39,750 nt of DNA from positions 1 to 39,750 of the forward strand of contig JAUWOU010000013.1 of NCBI GenBank assembly GCA_030612005.1, in the 5' to 3' direction. The notes beneath the pieces are model-generated. The model worked only from the letters and a program-made list of their open reading frames with translations, was not told the DNA's origin and did no database searches. Position numbers and translations under genes: made by a program. Positions 25,329 to 34,259 of the stretch are shown here, in pieces. Every line of letters starts with the position of its first letter. Position 1 is the stretch's first letter. The DNA is from Candidatus Thorarchaeota archaeon (GTDB lineage Archaea; Asgardarchaeota; Thorarchaeia; Thorarchaeales; Thorarchaeaceae).

Positions 25329-27293
25329 CTATGCTAGATATGTAGGACATGGCCAATTATCACATTCAAGACAACCAGAGCACTTCTCTTCATCTACACT
25401 GATCTTTCCATCTTTAAGATGGAGTGCACCATATTCGCATTGAGGAACACAGGATCCACAAGCTTGACAGAGAAGAGCTCTTTTTGTTGCCCGTTCCAAT
25501 TTCTCCGTTAATTTTTCTACAGAACGTTCATCGGGTCCGCGAACAACAACAGAACCTGAACTAAAGAGGGAGATATGATTCTCACCAGATGCTGTTCGAA
25601 GAACGCCAAGTTCCTCAGAAACCTTGGTCTTCCCAAATATTGGCATAATCTTTGAAACTCGATTGAGATCAAGTCCTGTTGTGAATGCACCTTCAAGACT
25701 GAAACCAGACTTTGTGCAGGGAGCAACGCCCTTAGTAACATTCAGCTCAATCTTCTCACTAGGACTTTGGCGGGTAGTTGATATGTTTAGACCTAGCTTA
25801 TTGACGAGCTCCATCTGACCCTGTGGAAGAGTCTTCCAACGCCAAAATCCGAGTTCAAACCATTCATCGGGAAATCCATATTTCTCCGCCCACTCCCTCA
25901 TTTTTTCTTCCCATTGCAGATGAAGTTCAGGATGAGTCTGACGAAGACTCTCCAATTCAGCTAGAGGAGATGCTGGGCATAGGTAACATCCCATTCTATG
26001 ATATCCTCGATTGTAGAGTGGATTGTAATCTTCTTTCTCTTTGAATGTATACAACCAGACCTCTAGTGCATTCCAGTTCTGTATAGGATTAGCAGATATC
26101 TGTCCAGGAACCCAAGGATTCTCAGAAACTCGGGGTTCAATCGAGCGTTGAAAGGATTCCAGTTTTCTTTGACCCATGAACGAAACCGTTTCACTACCAA
26201 TCATATCTGCAATTGATGTGGCTGCAGGACCTAGCTTGAGGACCTTACAACACCAGCGAAAGTCTCTAGCTGGAGGACCAAAGACATCTATGGACTCCCA
26301 GAATTGGCTTCCTGCTTTTGCTCCAATAATTTTGACTTTCCGTTTCTCTGCAAACGACTTGATGAATTGAATAGTTTCTGGTAGTTCAAGACCTGTATCC
26401 ATGAAGAATATAGGAGGGCTCTTTCCAGTCGCTTTTTCAACTACAAGATAAGCAGCAAGGGAATCTTTGCCACCACTGAATCCGACTACAAAGGGTAGGT
26501 TTGCATCTCGTTCAATAACTCGGTTGACAAAAGAAGTTGCTTCTCTTTCAATATTATCAAGATCTTCATGATTCGCCTTGACTGCATCATCCCAACTAGC
26601 TGTCTTTTCATTCAGTACTGATTCAAGGGGTTCAGATACTTCTCGTATTTTTACTGCAAAGCCTTTGTCTTCTTGAGCCATTTCTTCTCCGCTCATTCTC
26701 GCAATACCAGAACCAATGACTACTCCCTCTGAATTGATGATCCAAACATCATCTTTTTCTTCAATTCCAGAGTCACAACCTTGTACACCTGGTAACATAA
26801 GGTTCGCCCCATCTTTCAGGTATTGAAGAACTCCATCATGAATTGATACCCATTTCTGTTTGCTAATCTTCCCAATCCTACGAGCTCCTTCATGAGCCAG
26901 AAGGAAAGTGTATCCACGTTTAGGGATATCAAAACGAAGGCGCCCTACTATGTATCCATCCACGATAATCTCATACATTGCATCTAGTGATGATACTTTG
27001 TTCAAGACAATTGTCTTTGTTTGAGGAAGTAAGGTTAATCCTACACCTTCTCCAAATTGATTATCTATTGCTTGAATTGCTCTTTGAAGATGTCCTTCCA
27101 TTGCTGGAAAGGGATCACCTGGAGGAGAGAGATTCACCTTACGAGATTGTGAACCACAGACACTGCATTCGGTTTGATCTATTCTTGGAACATTGCAGGT
27201 ATCACACCAGAAGAACCTAATCTTTGTTAGATATGGTGCATGTCCTCTTCGGAACTTCCTCCGTCTATGTTTTCCTCTGGCCAGCTGATACAT
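25329..27293 (-). CDS. PUA / PAPS-reductase-like / 4Fe-4S fusion protein
   Basis: 654 residues. N-terminal zinc ribbon (Cys 30, 33, 43, 46); a PUA domain at about 145-225; a PP-loop PAPS-reductase domain at about 262-480 with SGGKDS (273-278), a CC pair (348-349) and GCYLC (435-439); and a C-terminal ferredoxin with Cys 609, 612, 615, 619, 638, 641, 644, 649. Archaeal proteins of this layout are annotated as PAPS reductases, but the PUA domain suggests RNA as substrate, such as tRNA thiolation or modification. True function is unknown. It is 39 nt behind the AOR gene on the same strand. AGGAG abuts the ATG with no spacing, so the start may differ. Confidence 0.85.
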   Translation of the reverse strand: MYQLARGKHRRRKFRRGHAPYLTKIRFFWCDTCNVPRIDQTECSVCGSQSRKVNLSPPGDPFPAMEGHLQRAIQAIDNQFGEGVGLTLLPQTKTIVLNKVSSLDAMYEIIVDGYIVGRLRFDIPKRGYTFLLAHEGARRIGKISKQKWVSIHDGVLQYLKDGANLMLPGVQGCDSGIEEKDDVWIINSEGVVIGSGIARMSGEEMAQEDKGFAVKIREVSEPLESVLNEKTASWDDAVKANHEDLDNIEREATSFVNRVIERDANLPFVVGFSGGKDSLAAYLVVEKATGKSPPIFFMDTGLELPETIQFIKSFAEKRKVKIIGAKAGSQFWESIDVFGPPARDFRWCCKVLKLGPAATSIADMIGSETVSFMGQRKLESFQRSIEPRVSENPWVPGQISANPIQNWNALEVWLYTFKEKEDYNPLYNRGYHRMGCYLCPASPLAELESLRQTHPELHLQWEEKMREWAEKYGFPDEWFELGFWRWKTLPQGQMELVNKLGLNISTTRQSPSEKIELNVTKGVAPCTKSGFSLEGAFTTGLDLNRVSKIMPIFGKTKVSEELGVLRTASGENHISLFSSGSVVVRGPDERSVEKLTEKLERATKRALLCQACGSCVPQCEYGALHLKDGKISVDEEKCSGCLECDNWPCPTYLA

Positions 27294-27332
27294 CTCCTAA
27301 TGTTCTACTTGAGGTTTCAAAATTCCTTATTT

Positions 27333-29129
27333 TCACCTTTCGATTGGGATGTTTAATTCCTTCAATAATTTCGAAGAAGGATTTCCTTCTTTATCCCATC
27401 CTCGTAGAGAGTAGTACTCGGGAAGCATCACATCAATCTGTGCAACTCTGTTTCGAGAAGCTCCTTCTGGAAGTGGTGTTGAAAATCGTGGTGGAAGAGC
27501 ATCATCGCTCTTGGTGAATCCCTCACGTATATTGAACATTCTCTCAAGATTCCAGATTCGAGACCCAATTTTGAGTAGTTCTTTTCCATCTATTGATAGT
27601 CCTGTGCATGCTGCAACCATGTCTGCATAATCATCGACGGTCCACGCGAAATTCGTGAATCGACAGACAACCATAGAATCCATTGCTGCAGACAGATTCT
27701 GATAGAGGATCACCAAGTCCGCTTTACCATCAGTACTATCTCTATCAACAAGTACTGGTGAACCCATTACTTCGGGACCTATCAAGTAGGATCGAAGGTG
27801 ACATCCACCTCTATTGGATGTAGCATAACCGAGAGCGTGCCCTTGAACACCGCGAGGATCGTAGGCGGGAATCTCTAGACCCTTGACCTGCATGGCGAGT
27901 TCCGGAGCACCATATTGTTTAGCAATAATTTTGGAGCCCTTGCCCAACTCAGCTCCAAGACCACGAGCGTGAGCGATATCCTCAATCATCTCAAGGATTC
28001 CTGTAGTATCACCAAACTTGAGTGAGTGTTCTAATTTGCCTCGTTGAACTAGCTCCATGACACAACCTATTGTGCTACCCACAGAGATTGTATCTATACC
28101 AAGAAGATTGCACTTGTCATTTGCAATAGCAATCCATTCTAGGTCATTTATACCACACTGAGGACCAAGTGACCAAATTGATTCGAATTCTGGACCACCC
28201 ACATCTTTACCTCTAGCACGACTCATACGTCCACAACCAATGGGACACCCATAACAATTGTAATTCTTCCGGGATAAGCGCTCTAGAAGCTTTTCTCCTG
28301 AAACACCATCTGCATCATTGAATGTACCTTCTTGGAAATTGTGCGTTGGAAGCATGCCAAGCTCGTTAACTACATTGACAAGAACCGGTGTTCCATAGAC
28401 TGGTAACGCTTTGCTTGTTATTCCGTTCTTCTTGATGAGAAGACGAGCTCTCTTAACAGCTGTACTAAGCTTCTCTGGATCTACTACACCAATCTTCTTT
28501 GTTCCTCTAGCAACTATGGCTTTCAATTTCTTTGAACCCATTACTGCTCCTACACCACCACGCCCTGCAGCTCTGTGTTTATCGGTCATAATAGCAGCGA
28601 GATTAATCATATTCTCACCTGCAGGACCAATACAGGCGACCTGTGCCTTTTCATCAGTAGCCTTGATCAGTTCGTCTGTTGTGACATCTGTATCCTTCCC
28701 CCAAACTTTGGAAGCATCACGTATTTCCACCTGATCATCATTGATCCATAGGTAGACAGGAGAAGTGGATGCTCCAGTGATAATGACTGCAGCAATTCCA
28801 GCACGACGTAGTTGAGCACCAAAATACCCCCCTGCATGAGAATCAAACACACCACCAGTTGCAGGGGATTTTGTGATTACAACAAAACGTCCTGCAGTGG
28901 GCACAGATGTTGCAGTTGATGGACCTACAGCAAAAATCAGCCAGTTATCAGGTGATAGTGGGTCGATGCCTGGAGCAAGATTGTCATAGAGTAACTTCAC
29001 ACCAAGACCACGACCTCCAAGGTAATCTTTGTAAAGATCTTCAGGAATTGGTTTTCGGGTTACTGTCCTGTCGCTCAATGAAACATATAGTAAGTCAGCA
29101 TCAGAATATAATTGAGAAGTGTTAGACAT
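27333..29129 (-). CDS. aor: Aldehyde:ferredoxin oxidoreductase (tungsten)
   Basis: 598 residues, matching the ~600-residue AOR family. N-terminal domain with LGGRGLGVKLLYDN and GPSTATSVPTAGRF (tungstopterin binding), the cluster motif CYGCPIGC near 300, and AYDPRGVQGHALGYATSNRGG near 440, typical of the pterin/active-site region. It oxidises aldehydes to acids and reduces ferredoxin. AGGAGG lies 8 nt before the ATG. It lies 12 nt behind deoC, whose product acetaldehyde is a plausible substrate. It needs tungstopterin, whose synthesis uses a MoaD-like carrier. Confidence 0.96.
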   Translation of the reverse strand: MSNTSQLYSDADLLYVSLSDRTVTRKPIPEDLYKDYLGGRGLGVKLLYDNLAPGIDPLSPDNWLIFAVGPSTATSVPTAGRFVVITKSPATGGVFDSHAGGYFGAQLRRAGIAAVIITGASTSPVYLWINDDQVEIRDASKVWGKDTDVTTDELIKATDEKAQVACIGPAGENMINLAAIMTDKHRAAGRGGVGAVMGSKKLKAIVARGTKKIGVVDPEKLSTAVKRARLLIKKNGITSKALPVYGTPVLVNVVNELGMLPTHNFQEGTFNDADGVSGEKLLERLSRKNYNCYGCPIGCGRMSRARGKDVGGPEFESIWSLGPQCGINDLEWIAIANDKCNLLGIDTISVGSTIGCVMELVQRGKLEHSLKFGDTTGILEMIEDIAHARGLGAELGKGSKIIAKQYGAPELAMQVKGLEIPAYDPRGVQGHALGYATSNRGGCHLRSYLIGPEVMGSPVLVDRDSTDGKADLVILYQNLSAAMDSMVVCRFTNFAWTVDDYADMVAACTGLSIDGKELLKIGSRIWNLERMFNIREGFTKSDDALPPRFSTPLPEGASRNRVAQIDVMLPEYYSLRGWDKEGNPSSKLLKELNIPIER

Positions 29130-29141
29130 TCATTATTCCTC

Positions 29142-29963
29142 CTAATCCGTGAAAACGTTGTGCTCCTTATCTGGACAGGTCAAGCACCGTTGTTTGTACC
29201 AAAGATACACTTCCTTGGGTTGTTTTGCAATGTTTGCCATACGACTTGGACATGTCCAACATGGTTTGTCAGGTTGCATCCAAGAATCACTATATTGAGC
29301 CCAGCGATAGTCCTCAATTATTCCAATTCCCGAACTAGTTCCAATTCTATTGGCTCCAGCATCAATAATTCGGAGCGCTTCCTTGAATGTACGAATTCCT
29401 CCAGCAGCCTTTACACCCATTGACTTTCCTACAGTTTCACGCATAATTCTAACATCATGAGGTGTGGCCCCCATTGGACCAAATCCTGTCGAGGTCTTGA
29501 CAAAATCAGCCCCTGCGTCCTTACAGATAAGACAGGCTTTCACCATCTGATCATCTGTCAAGAGGCCTGTTTCTAGAATGACCTTCACATGTGCATCGCC
29601 CGAGGCTGCAACTACTGCTTCCACATCCCTTTTCACGAGATCAAAGTTTTCGTCACGGAGTGCTCCAACATTCATTACCATGTCTACCTCATGAGCACCT
29701 AATGCTACAACCTCACGAGTTTCCATTGCTTTCACTTGTGGCAGGGTTGCCCCAAGAGGGAATCCGACAACACAGCATACCTTAACTGAACTATCTTTGA
29801 GTAGCTCAACAGCATATTCTACATGAACTGCATTGATACAGACTGCTGCAAAATTGTAAGTCATTGCCTCTTCACAGAGTTGTTTGACTTTGTTTCTCGT
29901 TGTTTCAGGTTTGAGTACAGTGTGATCAATAGTCTGTGCTAGTTCTTCCATCGTGATGACCAT
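29142..29963 (-). CDS. deoC: Deoxyribose-phosphate aldolase with Cys-rich C-terminal tail
   Basis: 273 residues. TIM barrel with EVDMVMN (Asp93), the Schiff-base lysine FVKTSTGFG (Lys156) and KAAGGIRT (Lys185). It cleaves 2-deoxyribose 5-phosphate to glyceraldehyde 3-phosphate and acetaldehyde. The core ends near residue 222; a ~50-residue tail follows with two CxxC pairs (Cys 235/238 and 260/263), which ordinary DERA lacks. The tail may bind zinc or a cluster, or dock the AOR next door. GGAGGT lies 6 nt before the ATG. First gene of the deoC-aor unit. Confidence 0.95.
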   Translation of the reverse strand: MVITMEELAQTIDHTVLKPETTRNKVKQLCEEAMTYNFAAVCINAVHVEYAVELLKDSSVKVCCVVGFPLGATLPQVKAMETREVVALGAHEVDMVMNVGALRDENFDLVKRDVEAVVAASGDAHVKVILETGLLTDDQMVKACLICKDAGADFVKTSTGFGPMGATPHDVRIMRETVGKSMGVKAAGGIRTFKEALRIIDAGANRIGTSSGIGIIEDYRWAQYSDSWMQPDKPCWTCPSRMANIAKQPKEVYLWYKQRCLTCPDKEHNVFTD

Positions 29964-30033
29964 AGACGTACCTCCAGATGAGGAGAAACGTCAATTAACA
30001 GAATAAACCCTTCGAAACAGCTCACAGTCGTTT

Positions 30034-30375
30034 CTAGCTGGCACCAAGATAGGATTTGATATCATCAAGGACCTCTTTCTGAAGTCTAATGACATCATGA
30101 ACTTCAATCTCTTCGGCATCTTTCACTACCGAATTAAGCTGCACAACGGTACCTACAGCATCAACCTTTGAGAAATCAACTGGAAATTCGACTTCAGCGC
30201 CTTTCACGATGAGTTCTGAGCGAGTTGGATGAAGTGCGATTCTTATACTTCTGACAATACCAATCCTTCGCGCTCTGTTGTCAAGAACTTCTTTTCCAAT
30301 CAGTCTACCAGGCATACTTAGCTCGTAAAGTTCAGCTTCGATACTTGCCTTTGGTTCCTTATTAGTTGCAGTCAT
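30034..30375 (-). CDS. PRC-barrel domain protein
   Basis: About 113 residues from ATG 30375. The PRC barrel is visible from GRLIGKEVLDNRARRIGIVRSI onward, with VEFPVDFSKVDAVGTVVQL, followed by an acidic helix. Archaeal PRC-barrel proteins are small, RNA- or division-associated, and poorly understood. The frame extends to 30453, but the extra 26 residues have no family likeness, and AGGAG lies 10 nt before 30375. Just upstream is one copy of a 29-bp repeat. Confidence 0.8.
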   Translation of the reverse strand: MTATNKEPKASIEAELYELSMPGRLIGKEVLDNRARRIGIVRSIRIALHPTRSELIVKGAEVEFPVDFSKVDAVGTVVQLNSVVKDAEEIEVHDVIRLQKEVLDDIKSYLGAS

Positions 30376-30408
30376 CTCATGTAGGCTCCTTGTACTGTAT
30401 GATGTATT

Positions 30409-30437
30409 TGTAGGAGGCTTTTTACAGTGAGTATTAT
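30409..30437 (+). repeat. 29-bp dispersed repeat, copy 1
   Basis: TGTAGGAGGCTTTTTACAGT with nine further bases; identical at 26 of 29 positions to the copy at 31873-31901, same orientation, 1.46 kb apart. It contains an AGGAGG ribosome-site-like core and a GTG 9 nt later that opens a short frame (5 codons here). No gene follows on the plus strand. Confidence 0.6.
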
Positions 30438-30471
30438 AGTCTAAGCATCCCATGTAGTCCCGGGTTCTCTG

Positions 30472-31758
30472 TCACTTATCTCGGTCTAAAACAATATCTC
30501 CATTCTTGATTACCATTCTGATCGTATTACTATCCTGAAGAAGTTTAATGTCCTCCAAAGGATTCCCGTCTATTACCAATATATCTGCGAGTTTACCAGA
30601 TTCAACTGTTCCAATCTGGTCTTCTAGTCCCAACGCTTCTGCACATATCTTAGTTGCAGCCATTAGAGCTTCCATAGGGCTAAGTCCACATCGAGTCAAA
30701 TATTCTAGTTCAACTGCATTATTACCCATTAGGTATCCTCCGAATAATGGTGCCCCGGTTATGTCACTACCAGCAGCAATCTTAACTCCAGAAGCATGTG
30801 CAATCCTAACAGCATTATAGGTATCATCATTCATTCGTTCTAAATTACCAGGCGCGTATGCAACTCGCCACTTAGGGTCTGTTTCTGTAGCTCGATCTTT
30901 TTCTTTGAGGATAGTTGCTGCAAGTGTAGGTACCAGAATTACATTGTTCTTTACCATTATCTTGCATACTTCTTCATCTAACTCACGTCCGTGTTCAATC
31001 GTGTCTACGCCAGCCTCCACTGCAATACTAATTCCTTCTTTTCCTAGTGCATGAGATGCAATACGTACTCCCGTCCTATGAGCTTCTTCAACCATAACTT
31101 CTATTTCATCTATGGAGTAGTCGGCAGATGCGTATGGAAAGTGTTTACTCTCTCCCCATACACCAGTACAGATTTTGATGAAATCTGCACCACCTCTGAG
31201 TTGTTCACGGACTGCGAGACGACAATCATCAATCCCGTCAGCCAATCTAGTTACTCCTACTTCTTTAATCCATTTTATCGGAACTGAATGACGCTCATGG
31301 CCTCCAGTACGTGTGATCATTTGGCGAGCTGCCATTATTCTCGGTCCTAATGCTGTTCCTTCTTCAATAGCACGTTTAAGTGCAACAGCAATTGTAGATC
31401 CACAACATCTTACGGTGGTATATCCTGAGTAAAGCAATGTTTTTGCATCTGCTGCAATTCGCAGTGCCCTAAGAGCTGGATCGGTTTCAAGAATCCATTC
31501 CATCATATCTGGTGTTCTTGTTCCAGTTAAATGGAGATGTGCATCAATTAATCCAGGTATGATAGTGTGGCCATCCACTGCAATGATGTTTGCATCTGAT
31601 GGAACTTCAACATCTCCTTCTTCTCCAATATTTACGATCTTTGAACCCTTGATTACAACTACAGCATTTTCTAGCGGGGCCTTACCCGTTCCATCAATTA
31701 AGACTCCACCCTTCAATACTTTGTATACATCAGTCAAATTTTGTTGCTCCTGAGTCAC
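30472..31758 (-). CDS. Metal-dependent amidohydrolase (imidazolonepropionase/prolidase-like)
   Basis: 428 residues. Amidohydrolase TIM barrel with composite beta domain: DAHLHL (metal His pair), DFIKICTG (candidate carboxylated Lys), ASHALG, DTIEHG and AGSDITGAP (metal Asp). C-terminal GTVESGKLADILVIDGNPLEDI completes the beta domain. Relatives hydrolyse C-N bonds in dipeptides or cyclic amides; the substrate is unknown. GTG at 31758 follows a TATA-like ATAAATAA by about 22 nt (leaderless); a TTG at 31737 with AGGAG 9 nt upstream is the alternative. Confidence 0.9.
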   Translation of the reverse strand: MTQEQQNLTDVYKVLKGGVLIDGTGKAPLENAVVVIKGSKIVNIGEEGDVEVPSDANIIAVDGHTIIPGLIDAHLHLTGTRTPDMMEWILETDPALRALRIAADAKTLLYSGYTTVRCCGSTIAVALKRAIEEGTALGPRIMAARQMITRTGGHERHSVPIKWIKEVGVTRLADGIDDCRLAVREQLRGGADFIKICTGVWGESKHFPYASADYSIDEIEVMVEEAHRTGVRIASHALGKEGISIAVEAGVDTIEHGRELDEEVCKIMVKNNVILVPTLAATILKEKDRATETDPKWRVAYAPGNLERMNDDTYNAVRIAHASGVKIAAGSDITGAPLFGGYLMGNNAVELEYLTRCGLSPMEALMAATKICAEALGLEDQIGTVESGKLADILVIDGNPLEDIKLLQDSNTIRMVIKNGDIVLDRDK

Positions 31759-31872
31759 TTAGAATGGTAAAGAGTTATTTATCTCATAGGGTGATTGGAA
31801 CAAAAGAAAGCATTTGATTACATAGCACCAAGATTGATTGTATACGCGTTGTATATTTTTTCGTATTCTTCA

Positions 31873-31901
31873 TGTAGGAGGTTTTTTACAGTGGGTACTA
31901 T
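31873..31901 (+). repeat. 29-bp dispersed repeat, copy 2
   Basis: Second copy of the 29-bp element (see 30409-30437), here 40 bp upstream of the Hef start. Its AGGAGG core is followed 9 nt later by GTG opening a 10-codon frame. It could be a leader element or a protein-binding site for a shared regulator. Confidence 0.6.
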
Positions 31902-31940
31902 CAAATATGTGCAAGAAACCTAACATTGTGAGGTGCAGTT

Positions 31941-34253
31941 GTGCCAGTTCCCGAGAAGTATGTAGAGATGCCACTGATAAAGAAGAATTCAGTGGACTAC
32001 AGGACTTATCAGGTGAATCTAGCGGATACCGCAGCGCATCAAAGTACTATGATCGTATTGAGCACAGGACTTGGTAAGACTGTAATTGCGGCATTAGTTG
32101 CTGCAAAACGATTGTCAGAGATCCCAAATTCCAAAGTTCTATTTTTAGCTCCATCTCGTCCCTTGGTTGATCAGCAGGCACGATTCTTGAAACGTGTTCT
32201 AGATTTGGAGGATGGTCTTGTCGTATGTCTTACAGGACATGACTCGCCAGATAGCAGAAGGACATTGTGGCATGATGCTCGTGTCATTATTATGACTCCA
32301 CAGGCACTCCAAAATGATCTGATTCAAAGTAGTTATGATCTATCGGAGGTTTCATTGATTGTATTTGATGAGGCTCATAGAGGTGTTGGTAATTATGCAT
32401 ACACCTTCGTTGCAGAGCTCTATGAACGTGATGGAAAAAATGTACGGTCCTTGGGACTAACAGCCTCACCAGGACATCAAGCAGAACACATCAAGACAGT
32501 TTGTGAAAATCTCAGACTTCCGCATGTTGAGGTCAGAAGTGAAACAAGTAAAGATGTGAAAGAGTATATTGTATCTGTAGACTCAGAAGTGCACTATATC
32601 AGATTACCACCTGAAATTGAAGTGCTAAGAGATATATTGTACTCAATCATGAATGACTACAGGGAACCAGTCGTAGAACACGGATTCAAACTCCCCGAAG
32701 GTAGACGACTCACTCGAAACGAGATACTTCGCACACAAAGGGCTGTGAGAAAAGAGATAGGTACCTACACCAAGCCACCAAGAAATCTATTCTTAGTTAT
32801 CAGAAATCTTACTGCACTGATGCGCACTGTCCATCTTCTAGAATTCGTTGGAACACAAGGACTAATGCCAACTCAAAGGTATATCCAAGGAATTCGTGAA
32901 GAGATACGAAATAAGAAGACCTCAAAGGGTGTGCAAGACCTTGTTGCGAAATCTGAATTTCAGCAGTTCGAATCATTACTTAATGCATTGATAGCAAAGG
33001 GGCACAGACATCCAAAAGCAGACTCACTTCTTGAGATTGTAAGTGACCAATTATCTGTAAACTTAGATTCACGTATTTTGATTTTCACAAGATTTCGTGA
33101 CACTGCTGTTGAGGTCACTGAAACTCTAGATCAACTTGAAGACGCACGAGTCAGTAGATTTGTTGGCCAAAGCTCACGGGGATCTGATAAGGGCTTTAGT
33201 CAGAAAAAACAAGTCGAAGTTCTAGAAGGATTCAGAAATAACGAGTTCAACATCCTAGTAGCTACGCAAGTTGGAGAAGAAGGATTAGATATTCCTGAGT
33301 GTAATTTAGTCATATTCTATGACTGTGTTCCTTCAGTCGTCCCCTATATTCAACGAAAGGGACGAACAGGTCGTCGTGCACCTGGAAGAGTAGTAATTTT
33401 TGTTGCAAAAGGAACTCACGATGAGTTCTACCATTGGTCGGTGATGTCAAAATTGAAGAAGATGCCAAAAGCTCTCGAAGAGGTAGAAGATGATGAAAAG
33501 GAGAAACAGACAAGCCTCGAGGAATTTGCTAGCGATGAGCCTCAAGAGACCTCCGAACCTCTAACGAGAATTGCACCACAAAAAGAGCCAGACAAAATCA
33601 AGCTCATTGTCGATTCACGGGAACTACCAACTGCAGTTGCTCGGGAGTTAGCTCGCTTAGACGTACAAATATCAGGAGAGAGCCTAAAGATTGGAGATTA
33701 CATTGCCTCAGAAGACGTAGCTATAGAACGAAAAGAGTCAATGGACTTCATACAATCTCTAATCGATGGACGCCTCTTTGTTCAACTTAGCGCCCTCCGA
33801 TCTGCCTATCGTAGACCAGTCTTGATTATCGAGGGTGAACAGATTATTGGGTTGCGAGCTGTGAATCCAGCTTCGATTTACGGTGCACTAGCATCAATAG
33901 CAATCAGAATACAGGTTCCAATTATCTGGACAAGAAATGCAGAAGAAACAGCCAACGTGTTGTATCGTATTGCGCATCTTGAACAGGTGACCTCAAACAA
34001 ACCACTTCGTACTCGTTCAGGCGAGAGTAAAGGAACCGATGCAGAAGCTCTAGAATATATTCTCTCAGGATTTCCAGGAGTCGACACAGTTACTTCACGA
34101 GCATTACTCACAGAATTTGGTACTCTTGAGAAAGTCTTCTCTTCTGAGAAAATAGATCTGCAGCGTGTGAAGGGTGTAGGTCCTAAAATAGCTGGAAGAA
34201 TAAAGCGCCTTCTTCAGAACAAATACCCAGCTTACAAAGAAGAATCAGAGTGA
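31941..34253 (+). CDS. hef: Hef helicase-nuclease (FANCM/XPF family)
   Basis: 770 residues from GTG 31941 (GAGGTG 7 nt upstream). SF2 helicase: motif I STGLGKT (41-47), motif II DEAH (143-146), motif VI QRKGRTGRR (471-479). A linker with acidic residues and QTSLEEFA (524-531) precedes the ERCC4 nuclease with VDSREL and ERKESMD (about 596-602, the metal-binding ERKxxxD motif), then tandem HhH (about 705-765). It unwinds and cuts stalled forks and flaps. Not a fusion unusual for archaea; the full-length form is the euryarchaeal/FANCM type. Confidence 0.97.
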   Translation: MPVPEKYVEMPLIKKNSVDYRTYQVNLADTAAHQSTMIVLSTGLGKTVIAALVAAKRLSEIPNSKVLFLAPSRPLVDQQARFLKRVLDLEDGLVVCLTGHDSPDSRRTLWHDARVIIMTPQALQNDLIQSSYDLSEVSLIVFDEAHRGVGNYAYTFVAELYERDGKNVRSLGLTASPGHQAEHIKTVCENLRLPHVEVRSETSKDVKEYIVSVDSEVHYIRLPPEIEVLRDILYSIMNDYREPVVEHGFKLPEGRRLTRNEILRTQRAVRKEIGTYTKPPRNLFLVIRNLTALMRTVHLLEFVGTQGLMPTQRYIQGIREEIRNKKTSKGVQDLVAKSEFQQFESLLNALIAKGHRHPKADSLLEIVSDQLSVNLDSRILIFTRFRDTAVEVTETLDQLEDARVSRFVGQSSRGSDKGFSQKKQVEVLEGFRNNEFNILVATQVGEEGLDIPECNLVIFYDCVPSVVPYIQRKGRTGRRAPGRVVIFVAKGTHDEFYHWSVMSKLKKMPKALEEVEDDEKEKQTSLEEFASDEPQETSEPLTRIAPQKEPDKIKLIVDSRELPTAVARELARLDVQISGESLKIGDYIASEDVAIERKESMDFIQSLIDGRLFVQLSALRSAYRRPVLIIEGEQIIGLRAVNPASIYGALASIAIRIQVPIIWTRNAEETANVLYRIAHLEQVTSNKPLRTRSGESKGTDAEALEYILSGFPGVDTVTSRALLTEFGTLEKVFSSEKIDLQRVKGVGPKIAGRIKRLLQNKYPAYKEESE

Positions 34254-34259
34254 TTGTAA

